Source of the DNA: Cellvibrionales bacterium
Lineage (GTDB): Bacteria > Pseudomonadota > Gammaproteobacteria > Pseudomonadales > UBA7434
Length of the DNA: 5,080 bases
NCBI GenBank assembly: GCA_018668095.1
Contig: JABIQF010000160.1
Span: 1-5,080 of the forward strand
Direction of reading: 5' to 3'
In this document: one piece after another, positions 1 to 5,080 of the stretch
How positions within the stretch are numbered: position 1 is the stretch's first letter
Layout: each line of letters opens with the position of its first letter
Program-made: the position numbers and the translations under genes
Notes under the pieces: generated by a model
What the model was told of the DNA's origin: nothing
Seen by the model: only the letters and a program-made list of their open reading frames with translations
Databases searched by the model: none

Positions 1-1
1 G

Positions 2-124
2 ATTGAAAAATCGATACGCGAGCGGCTCTATACTTTGTGTGATGATGCCACGGTGATTACTGGCCATGGCCCCTCAACCACAATAGCGGGAGAGCGAGCC
101 GAAAATCCTTTTGTAAGCAATTGA
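2..124 (+). CDS. MBL-fold metallo-hydrolase (glyoxalase II-like), C-terminal end only
   Basis: Bases 2-124 read open in one frame for 40 codons and end at TGA; the gene begins before the window. The visible tail contains VITGHGPSTTIAGERAENPF. The TGHGP stretch (His codon at 65-67) followed by a ...TTI..ER..NPF.. ending is typical of the C-terminus of small metallo-beta-lactamase-fold hydrolases of the glyoxalase II/YcbL type, where this His is one of the metal ligands. Such enzymes hydrolyse thioesters or related substrates in the cytoplasm with a bound metal pair. The substrate cannot be told from this fragment. No strong terminator follows the stop, and a 276 bp gap separates it from the next gene, which probably has its own promoter. 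The family call is fairly secure; the precise enzyme is not. Confidence 0.8.
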   Translation: MEKSIRERLYTLCDDATVITGHGPSTTIAGERAENPFVSN

Positions 125-278
125 TTTATAAGAAAATATTATTTTTTTATTGCGGCCTCTTATTTTATCCACAGGCTAAACTCACCATTATCACACCTAT
201 TTGATCGATATTTGATCAATCAAGGCTCAATATAGATAGACACAGTACTGTAATCCTCTTAAAGTCTGTTTTTCAGCT

Positions 279-284
279 TATAAT
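279..284 (+). promoter_or_regulatory. Candidate -10 box for the subtilase-like gene
   Basis: TATAAT at 279-284 is a perfect sigma70 -10 consensus on the strand of the following gene. No good -35 box sits 16-18 bp upstream; the nearest similar sequence, TTAAAG at 259-264, leaves only 14 bp of spacer. If used, transcription would begin near 291 and give a leader of about 110 nt before the TTG start. AT-rich DNA produces such boxes by chance, so this is tentative. Confidence 0.3.
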
Positions 285-298
285 TTAAAGAAGAATAA

Positions 299-327
299 GG
301 ATAGAAACTCGGATAGGGGTAAGGATA
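299..327 (+). repeat. Three GGATA motifs at exact 12-nt spacing in the leader
   Basis: GGATA occurs at 299-303, 311-315 and 323-327, so successive copies start exactly 12 nt apart. The first and third are preceded by AA (AAGGATA). They lie just downstream of the candidate -10 box at 279-284 and would be in the 5' untranslated RNA. GGA in single-stranded purine-rich RNA is the core recognised by CsrA/RsmA-type regulators, but a simple purine-rich repeat is also possible. Confidence 0.45.
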
Positions 328-400
328 AGAATAAAAATAAAAAGACGATTGATAGATTATTAGTCATCTTTGTAAGAACTTCTCACTGTGGTAGATAGGC

Positions 401-2578
401 TTGATAAGAATAAGATCTAAACACTCTTCTTTTATGTTGTTTCACTCATTAGTACTGATGATGGGGTTATTGCTGCCTGGCTTATCGATAGCCGACGTAA
501 AGCAAGATATAGGGTATACCGAGCTAGCCAGCATACTGGGCTCATCATTACCCGATGGGGCTTCTGTTTCTGTCTTACAGGTAGAAGCCGGCGTCAACTT
601 TGCACCCGATACTACTAATGCACAGTTTGTGGGTAAAACGATCCAAGATTTGAGTAGCCCTCCATCGTCTGGCCCGAGTAGTCATGCTACCGGTGTCGGA
701 TCCCGATTTTATGGACTCAATTCATCAATTTCGCCGGCAATATCTGACATTAGTATTTATGGCGCTGATTCTTTTTTGTTTGATTTTCTTAATTTTGGCT
801 CATCGACAGTTCCAGAGCAGCTACCTAGTAGGGTAGCTAATCATAGTTGGGTCGGGGGGTATTTAGTTGATAGTAACGGGGATGAAGTACCTGCATCTAC
901 ATCTAATCTTTTAAGGCGCATTGACTGGCTAATTGATGAAGATGAATTTATTCATGTAGCGGCTCCTGATAACGCGGTTTCTGGTATCAAACCGCTCGTT
1001 ACCAGTGCTTATAACGTAATAACTGTCGGTCGTACATCGGGAGTTCATTTAAGTACGGTGTCCTCTATAGATAGTATCTATGTTGCGGGTCGACCGGCTG
1101 TTCATTTAGTGGTGCCTGAATCAACAACCAGTGGCTCTGCTCCTTATGCTTCATCTGCTGCGGTATTACTTATTGATGCTGCGCATGCGAATTCAGCTTG
1201 GTCACAAGGAAGCACCAGTAATCGAAGTGGAGCTACTATCTATAATGCCGAGCGCAGTGAAACAATAAAAGCGGCATTAATGGCTGGCGCTTCACGCTTT
1301 ACTTATAACAGCTCAACGACGGCTAATATTGAAGACTATCGGGTAGATACAGCTAATCAAACCGATAATGGCTTAGATTGGCGTTATGGTGCGGGTCAGC
1401 TCAATATCAATAACAGTTATAGCATTTTGGCCGCGGGTGAGCAGGCGAGTATACAAGAGGGCGGGAGTATTAGTCCGCTAATGACGGGTTTTGATTATGT
1501 GCCAAAGTTTGGTGGTCGGCGTGGTTCTGATACCGTAGCTGAATATAATTTAGGTACGGCAACCGGTAATCAATTTTTTGCGGCCTCACTGGTTTGGCAT
1601 TTAGATGTGGGTGGCGGCAGTTCTTTTTTTAGTTCATTGGCGACTTTCAGAAATCTTGATCTCTATTTGGTTGATACGACGGGTGGAGCCAATACAATTG
1701 TCGCAAGCTCATTAAGCAGTATTGATAATACTGAGAACGTTTGGTTTGAACTTATAGCTGGGCATGATTATCAAATACGTGTTGAGAGTTTAGGGGCAGA
1801 TTTTGAGTGGGATTACAGCCTTGCTTGGCAGGCGGTTGATTTCGTTGATAGTGATGACGACGGAGTCTTCGATCATCTCGATAGCGATGTGCAGGATCCC
1901 TGTGTTCCTACAGTGTTTGTCAGCGCTTGTAATGCAGACAGTGATAATGACGGGCTAACTGATTTTACCGAGGGAGAGACTGCAGATACTGACCTTGATG
2001 GCGAGCTGGATTATTTGGAGTCGAATGTTGTTGATAGTGATGGTGACGGTACGGTTGATCAATTAGATGTGGAGAATAGTGACCCTTGTATCCCAACTGT
2101 ATTTGTTAGCGCTTGTAATACGGATAGCGATAATGATGGTTTAACAGATTTTGAGGAAGGCGCAGCTGCTGACACTGATGGTGATGGTGTGTTGGATTAT
2201 GTAGAGTCGAACCTGCTTGATGAAGATAGTGATGGCTTGGTTGATCAGCAGGATATGTCGAACGGCGATCCTTGCGTACCAACGGTTTTTGTTTTGGCTT
2301 GTGGTACGGATACGGATGATGATGGATTAACGGATTTTGCTGAAGGCGAGGCTACAGATACTGATGGTGATGGTGTGTTGGATTATGTAGAGTCGAATTT
2401 ACTTGATGATGATGGCGATGGATTTAGTAACCAGGTAGATATTTGGAATGACGATAGCTGTATGCCTGATGCTTCGCAGTGTACCTACGATATTCCGATG
2501 TTGACGGTGATTGGGCAGGTTTTGTTGGCTTTGAGTTTGTTGGTGCTGTTCAGGCATGTCGGAGCCCGTAAAGCTTAA
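401..2578 (+). CDS. Exported subtilase-like protein with PPC-like domain, thrombospondin type 3 repeats and IPTL-CTERM-like tail
   Basis: This encodes 725 residues. Start: an in-frame TAG at 392-394 bounds the frame. I chose TTG at 401 over ATG at 434 because it gives a basic n-region (R3, R5, K7) before the hydrophobic core 11-28; cleavage is likely after S-I-A31. The Shine-Dalgarno is weak for either start. Residues about 50-345 resemble a peptidase S8 fold: VLQVEAG (58-64) with Glu62 at the usual Asp position, SHATGVG with His95, NHSWVGG (147-153), AAPDN near the oxyanion Asn (187-191), NVITVG (205-210), and TTSGSAPYASSAAVLL with Ser244 in the nucleophile position. Residues about 374-478 look like a PPC-type beta-sandwich (LDLYLVDTTGG, YQIRVES). 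Residues 483-674 hold ten DxDxDG calcium-binding motifs. Residues 698-725 form an IPMLTVIG motif, a membrane segment and a basic tail, similar to IPTL-CTERM. It probably acts outside the cell or anchored at the envelope; proteolytic activity is uncertain. Confidence 0.85.
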   Translation: MIRIRSKHSSFMLFHSLVLMMGLLLPGLSIADVKQDIGYTELASILGSSLPDGASVSVLQVEAGVNFAPDTTNAQFVGKTIQDLSSPPSSGPSSHATGVGSRFYGLNSSISPAISDISIYGADSFLFDFLNFGSSTVPEQLPSRVANHSWVGGYLVDSNGDEVPASTSNLLRRIDWLIDEDEFIHVAAPDNAVSGIKPLVTSAYNVITVGRTSGVHLSTVSSIDSIYVAGRPAVHLVVPESTTSGSAPYASSAAVLLIDAAHANSAWSQGSTSNRSGATIYNAERSETIKAALMAGASRFTYNSSTTANIEDYRVDTANQTDNGLDWRYGAGQLNINNSYSILAAGEQASIQEGGSISPLMTGFDYVPKFGGRRGSDTVAEYNLGTATGNQFFAASLVWHLDVGGGSSFFSSLATFRNLDLYLVDTTGGANTIVASSLSSIDNTENVWFELIAGHDYQIRVESLGADFEWDYSLAWQAVDFVDSDDDGVFDHLDSDVQDPCVPTVFVSACNADSDNDGLTDFTEGETADTDLDGELDYLESNVVDSDGDGTVDQLDVENSDPCIPTVFVSACNTDSDNDGLTDFEEGAAADTDGDGVLDYVESNLLDEDSDGLVDQQDMSNGDPCVPTVFVLACGTDTDDDGLTDFAEGEATDTDGDGVLDYVESNLLDDDGDGFSNQVDIWNDDSCMPDASQCTYDIPMLTVIGQVLLALSLLVLFRHVGARKA
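1895..2452 (+). repeat. Three in-frame 186-bp (62-residue) tandem units encoding Ca-binding repeats
   Basis: Units start at 1895, 2081 and 2267, each opening with a DPC[VI]PTVFV.AC motif (residues 499, 561, 623) followed by three DxDxDG motifs 16 residues apart. The pattern begins again as DSC at 2453 and ends with a shorter Cys pair (C687, C694). Each unit therefore has one Cys pair nine residues apart (501/510, 563/572, 625/634) that could form a disulfide. Units 2 and 3 share an identical 38-nt run (2174-2211 and 2360-2397), a sign of recent duplication or gene conversion. The motifs match thrombospondin type 3 calcium-binding repeats, which usually give a rigid extracellular stalk. Confidence 0.9.
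2492..2575 (+). other. IPTL-CTERM-like C-terminal sorting segment of the exported protein
   Basis: Residues 698-725 have the three-part layout of exosortase-type sorting tails: a short Pro motif (IPMLTVIG), a hydrophobic stretch of about 17 residues rich in Leu and Val, and a basic end (R717, R723, K724). The family consensus as I know it is close to IPTLSEWG. Here Ile, Pro, Leu and Gly are kept, while the Trp position is Ile. It could instead be a plain C-terminal membrane anchor. No exosortase gene is in the window. Confidence 0.55.
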
Positions 2579-2644
2579 ATTCGCAATAATAAAAAGCGCA
2601 AGCCTTCGTGCAGCGTCCGGCAAGTTTGAAAAATACGATCATGA

Positions 2645-2683
2645 AATAATCAACGAAACCGTCAACTTAATAATCAACGAAAC
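2645..2683. repeat. Short direct repeat, two 15-nt copies 24 nt apart
   Basis: AATAATCAACGAAAC is present at 2645-2659 and again at 2669-2683 without mismatch, and a partial third copy (CAATCAAC) follows at 2683-2690. The spacing of 24 nt keeps any reading frame intact. Its role is unknown; it may be a slippage product or a protein-binding site. Confidence 0.6.
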
Positions 2684-2812
2684 AATCAACCTTAACTTCT
2701 TCGGCGCTCCCAAATTCAACCATTTAATAAGCCATTCTGCTTAGCCAGCACCTCCCTGTCTGATATTGGTCGATTTACCGTTTTTTATATCACCTAAATG
2801 ATCGAAAATCCT

Positions 2813-2818
2813 TATAAT
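2813..2818 (+). promoter_or_regulatory. Candidate -10 box for mrp
   Basis: TATAAT at 2813-2818 is a perfect -10 consensus lying 45 bp before the preferred mrp start at 2864. It predicts transcription from about 2825 and a leader near 40 nt. The -35 region (around 2789-2795) matches the consensus poorly. The box lies downstream of the alternative ATG at 2798, so if it is the real promoter, that upstream start cannot be used from this transcript. Confidence 0.45.
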
Positions 2819-2863
2819 GCCCGCTGCCTTTTTACATGCGCTACGTCTGCCCTTGGGGGGCGA

Positions 2864-3967
2864 ATGTCCAATACCGAACATGAAAAAATCGTACAAATCG
2901 TCGGTGACTATGTCGATGAGTACACTGGCCTCCCGCTAAGCCATACCCAGTCGCTGGGTGCTGTTCTTATCAATGATGATTCAGTCACCATTGATATTAC
3001 TCTCGGCTATCCCGCCGCCGGTGTTGTTGGCGCTATGGCAGAGTCTATTCGTGCCGAAGTTATTGCTCATTCTTCATTATCTGCAGCCACTGTTAATATC
3101 CGCTGCCATATTCAGTCGCGTGCTCGATCAAGTAAAATAGCCAGCCTTGATCCTGTAAAAAACATTATTGCTATTGCCTCGGGTAAGGGCGGTGTGGGTA
3201 AATCAGCAACTGCGTTAAATGTTGCCTTAGCATTGCATATTGAGGGCGCCAAAGTAGGGTTATTAGATGCCGATATCTATGGGCCTAGCCAACCGCTAAT
3301 GTTAGGTATTCCCTCTGATCGCCGACCTGAAGTACAAGACCAAAAATATTTCATTCCCATTGAAGCCTATGGCTTACAGACCATGTCGATGGGTTATCTG
3401 GTTACCGATAAAACGCCGATGGTTTGGCGTGGCCCTATGGTCAGTGGCGCGTTAACTCAAATGGTTAATCAGACTTTATGGCAAGATCTTGATTACTTGA
3501 TTATCGATATGCCACCCGGTACTGGTGATATTCAGCTCACGCTTTCACAACAAGTGCCGGTAACCGGTTCGGCGGTTGTGACGACACCACAAGATATTGC
3601 TTTGCTCGATGCCAAAAAAGGTATTGAGATGTTTCGTAAGGTCAATGTTCCTTGTTTGGGTATTGTCGAAAATATGTCTACCCATATTTGCTCTGAATGC
3701 GGTCATAATGAAGCAATTTTTGGTGATGGTGGCGGTGAGCGTATTGCTGCGGAATATGATGTGCCATTACTGGGTAAATTGCCTTTGTCCTTAGCGATTC
3801 GTAAGGGCTTAGATGAGGGCAAGCCGTTAGTTGCCGTTAGCCCTGATTCATTATTAGCAACGCAATATCGACATATAGCTAGAAAGTTGGCTGCACAGCT
3901 TTGTATTCCCAATGCGAATACTGATGCGATGCGAGCTGGACCAAAAATTATTGTTTCTAACGATTAA
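2864..3967 (+). CDS. mrp: Mrp/ApbC iron-sulfur cluster carrier P-loop ATPase
   Basis: Mrp (ApbC) is a cytoplasmic homodimeric ATPase of the MinD/ParA-like class that binds a [4Fe-4S] cluster and passes it to target apoproteins. With the start at 2864 the protein has 367 residues, close to the roughly 370 of enterobacterial Mrp. Residues 1 to about 85 form a MIP18/DUF59-type domain. The deviant Walker A GKGGVGKS is at 107-114 with signature Lys108. DADIYGPSQP (135-144) and the Walker B-like DYLIIDMPPGTGD (210-222) follow. The CxxC at Cys276/Cys279 is the expected cluster ligand pair at the dimer interface. An in-frame ATG at 2798 would add 22 residues, but it lies upstream of the TATAAT box and that extension looks unlike the family; a G-run (2855-2860) just before 2864 may serve as a weak ribosome binding site. 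dcd follows after 50 bp. Confidence 0.96.
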   Translation: MSNTEHEKIVQIVGDYVDEYTGLPLSHTQSLGAVLINDDSVTIDITLGYPAAGVVGAMAESIRAEVIAHSSLSAATVNIRCHIQSRARSSKIASLDPVKNIIAIASGKGGVGKSATALNVALALHIEGAKVGLLDADIYGPSQPLMLGIPSDRRPEVQDQKYFIPIEAYGLQTMSMGYLVTDKTPMVWRGPMVSGALTQMVNQTLWQDLDYLIIDMPPGTGDIQLTLSQQVPVTGSAVVTTPQDIALLDAKKGIEMFRKVNVPCLGIVENMSTHICSECGHNEAIFGDGGGERIAAEYDVPLLGKLPLSLAIRKGLDEGKPLVAVSPDSLLATQYRHIARKLAAQLCIPNANTDAMRAGPKIIVSND

Positions 3968-4003
3968 AATTATTACTATTTAAGAAGTTATCCGTTAATT
4001 ATT

Positions 4004-4010
4004 GAAGAGA
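4004..4010 (+). promoter_or_regulatory. Ribosome binding site of dcd
   Basis: GAAGAGA at 4004-4010 is a purine-rich Shine-Dalgarno-like sequence 7 nt before the ATG at 4018. It fixes the dcd start, which also gives the expected 188-residue length. It is the clearest ribosome binding site in the window. Confidence 0.6.
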
Positions 4011-4017
4011 TAAAAAT

Positions 4018-4584
4018 ATGACGATTAAATCCGATCACTGGATACGCCGCATGGCAGAAAACGAAGGCATGATAGAGCCTTTTGAGCATGGTCAGGTGCG
4101 CGAGAATAATGGCGAGCGTGTGATATCTTATGGCACTTCAAGCTATGGTTATGATGTTCGTTGTGCAAATCAATTTAAGATATTTACGAATGTTCATTCA
4201 ACTACTGTCGACCCTAAAAACTTTGATGAAAAAAGTTTTATTGATGTTGAGGCTGATTATTGCATTATCCCGCCTAATTCTTTTGCGTTGGCAAGAACAG
4301 TGGAATATTTTCGCATTCCACGAAGTGTTTTAACGGTTTGCTTGGGTAAGTCGACGTATGCGCGCTGCGGTATTATTGTTAACGTTACGCCGTTAGAGCC
4401 TGAGTGGGAAGGGCATGTCACGTTAGAATTTTCTAATACGACCACATTGCCTGCAAAAATTTATGCTAACGAAGGCGTTGCACAAATGCTGTTTTATGAA
4501 ACAGATGAGATTTGCGATGTGAGCTATAAAGATCGAAATGGTAAGTATCAAGGGCAGCGCGGAGTCACTCTGCCTAAGGCTTAA
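4018..4584 (+). CDS. dcd: dCTP deaminase
   Basis: Dcd hydrolyses dCTP to dUTP and ammonia; dUTP is then cut to dUMP, the precursor for dTMP. It is a cytoplasmic homotrimer of the dUTPase-like fold. The 188-residue length and sequence resemble the Pseudomonas-type enzyme. Visible hallmarks are ISYGTSSYGYDVRC (36-49), PPNSFALARTVEYFRIP (85-101), the nucleotide-binding GKSTYARCG (110-118, with Lys111, Ser112 and Arg116), VTPLEPEWEGHVTLEFSN (123-140, with Glu137 as the expected general base) and the C-terminal GKYQGQRGVTLPKA tail that closes over the substrate. No key residue seems to be missing. It follows mrp by 50 bp in the same direction with no clear terminator or promoter between them, so cotranscription is likely. 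Its stop lies 9 bp from the end of the convergent DUF3108 gene. Confidence 0.97.
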   Translation: MTIKSDHWIRRMAENEGMIEPFEHGQVRENNGERVISYGTSSYGYDVRCANQFKIFTNVHSTTVDPKNFDEKSFIDVEADYCIIPPNSFALARTVEYFRIPRSVLTVCLGKSTYARCGIIVNVTPLEPEWEGHVTLEFSNTTTLPAKIYANEGVAQMLFYETDEICDVSYKDRNGKYQGQRGVTLPKA

Positions 4585-4593
4585 TTGACCGCT

Positions 4594-5080
4594 TTAAAAA
4601 TCCCCATCAAAGTTCGTATCATCGATTGGTGGGGTAGGCGGGGTGTTTTCGGCTTCAGATATATCATCGTTAAAATTTTGATTGCCATTTAGATTTTGGC
4701 TGTCATTAAGGTTTTGGCCAAAAGCTCCGTTTTGACGAAGCGTCGTTGGCACAAATGACATTAGCCCGCTGGCGCTACTTTCCTGTGTTTTCCAGTTTTT
4801 TATCGCAATCACTGATGATTGATTATCTTCTGTTTGTTCAATTTTGACAGGCACATAATACTGTTCTGGTGATAGCCAAATACGTGTGACCTTGTCTTTT
4901 TTCTCGCGCTTAAATATTAGCGATGATGCGCTGCCCAGTTTGGTTTCTATCACTTCTTGCTTTTCAAAATTAAATGAATAGCGTGCTAGCCTGTCATGGT
5001 TGGCGACGGTGTAGTCGAACTGTTCGCTATTAGGCTTTATTAACAGGTCTATTTGCATTTGTACCTGATAAGAGAGTCTA
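4594..5080 (-). CDS. DUF3108 domain protein, C-terminal part, with Asn-rich tail
   Basis: The - strand frame is open from the right edge to TAA at 4594-4596. An internal ATG lies at 5056-5058, but seven more sense codons (RLSYQVQ) run to the window edge and fit the family, so the true start is outside and at least 161 residues are visible. Counting from that ATG as residue 1, residues 1 to about 90 match the end of a DUF3108 domain: a FDYTVANHDRLARYSFNF stretch, an IETKLGSASSLIF turn, then RIWLSPEQYYVPVKIEQTED. The family consists of presumed periplasmic beta-rich proteins of unknown function, commonly near 230-260 residues, so the signal peptide and N-terminal third are probably missing here. 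Residues 110-154 are unlike the domain: Asn-rich hexapeptide-like repeats (115-132) and then a Pro/Asp-rich acidic end. In relatives a DUF3108 gene often follows purN; that neighbourhood would lie to the right. Confidence 0.8.
   Translation of the reverse strand, partial: RLSYQVQMQIDLLIKPNSEQFDYTVANHDRLARYSFNFEKQEVIETKLGSASSLIFKREKKDKVTRIWLSPEQYYVPVKIEQTEDNQSSVIAIKNWKTQESSASGLMSFVPTTLRQNGAFGQNLNDSQNLNGNQNFNDDISEAENTPPTPPIDDTNFDGDF
4663..4716 (-). repeat. Hexapeptide-like Asn-rich repeat in the DUF3108 protein
   Basis: Three consecutive six-residue units, QNLNDS, QNLNGN and QNFNDD, are encoded on the - strand at 4663-4716. At DNA level the 18-nt units are related but not identical. They form a low-complexity linker between the DUF3108 domain and a Pro/Asp-rich acidic C-terminus, and probably arose by slippage. 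Confidence 0.7.

Larger units (their letters stand above)
125..400. other. AT-rich intergenic region and leader of the subtilase-like gene
   Basis: There is no credible gene in this gap. The left part has a poly-T run (142-148) after the hydrolase stop, but only a weak, almost pure A/T hairpin around it. The middle has TTGATC twice (201-206 and 212-217), the second copy lying inside the palindrome TTGATCAA (212-219). A TATAAT box lies at 279-284. From about 285 to 350 the + strand is strikingly purine-rich (G/A with few C or T) and carries three GGATA motifs in phase. This looks like a regulatory leader for the gene starting at 401, but no known riboswitch was recognised. Confidence 0.6.
2579..2863. 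other. Intergenic region between the subtilase-like gene and mrp
   Basis: I see no supported gene here. A 62-codon open frame (2556-2744) begins inside the end of the preceding gene and translates to a low-complexity Asn/Ile-rich peptide without a family match, so I do not call it. No convincing GC-rich hairpin with a T-run follows the stop at 2578. The region holds a 15-nt direct repeat (2645-2659 and 2669-2683), a T-run at 2781-2786 and a TATAAT box at 2813-2818. The last part is probably the mrp promoter and leader. Confidence 0.55.

Noticed and set aside
117..153. Possible terminator after the hydrolase gene (GCAAT/ATTGC arms around a T-run)
   Set aside because: The outer stem is only 5 bp with a 27-nt interior that pairs weakly by A/T; the T-run lies inside the loop side and not after the stem, so it is not a normal intrinsic terminator.
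285..400. Leader as a riboswitch
   Set aside because: The sequence is purine-rich and low in C, so it can form little stable structure, and I recognise no known riboswitch core.
1895..2452. Regularly spaced repeats as a possible CRISPR array
   Set aside because: The period is 186 bp, in frame, and encodes DxDxDG calcium motifs throughout; there are no short identical repeats with unique spacers.
2399..2623. 74-codon open frame on the - strand
   Set aside because: It lies mostly antisense to the calcium-repeat and membrane-anchor coding region, whose composition keeps the opposite frame open; the product has no recognisable features.
2556..2744. Small + strand open frame overlapping the end of the subtilase-like gene
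   Set aside because: The start lies in coding sequence of the larger gene, the peptide is low-complexity (EIINETVNLIINETINLN) with no recognisable family, and there is no clear ribosome binding site.
2798..2863. Upstream in-frame ATG extending Mrp by 22 residues
   Set aside because: The extension includes the TATAAT box at 2813-2818 and is unlike family N-termini, while the 2864 start gives the usual Mrp length.
3597..3912. Open frames within mrp in other frames (3597-3794 + and 3703-3912 -)
   Set aside because: They are fully inside the well-supported mrp gene and show no independent start signals or family features; the same holds for those at 2958-3140, 4130-4333 and 4257-4445.

Overview
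The window looks like chromosomal DNA of a marine-type gammaproteobacterium close to Pseudomonas and the Cellvibrionales. This rests on a 188-residue, Pseudomonas-type dCTP deaminase (Dcd), the Mrp-Dcd gene order, and a DUF3108 protein. It is an inference from remembered family features; no database search was run.

Layout from left to right. Bases 2-124 are the last 40 codons of a metallo-beta-lactamase-fold hydrolase on the + strand. Bases 125-400 are an AT-rich non-coding gap with a candidate -10 box and a purine-rich leader holding three GGATA motifs exactly 12 nt apart. Bases 401-2578 encode a 725-residue exported protein. In order it has a signal peptide, a degenerate subtilase-like domain (His and Ser kept, Glu at the usual Asp position), a PPC-like beta-sandwich, ten DxDxDG calcium-binding motifs in an exact 62-residue super-repeat, and a C-terminal tail resembling an IPTL-CTERM sorting signal. 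Bases 2579-2863 are a second gap with a small direct repeat and a TATAAT box just upstream of mrp.

Bases 2864-3967 encode Mrp/ApbC, an Fe-S cluster carrier ATPase. Bases 4018-4584 encode Dcd (dCTP to dUTP, feeding dTMP synthesis); it follows mrp by 50 bp and the two are probably cotranscribed. A DUF3108 protein lies convergently on the - strand (4594 to beyond the right edge), only 9 bp from the dcd stop, and ends in an unusual Asn-rich tail.

Mrp, Dcd and the hydrolase look like housekeeping genes. The large surface or secreted protein is the accessory part and the most interesting object here. I see no CRISPR array, tRNA, rRNA, transposase or phage gene, and no clear multi-gene defence or novel system.
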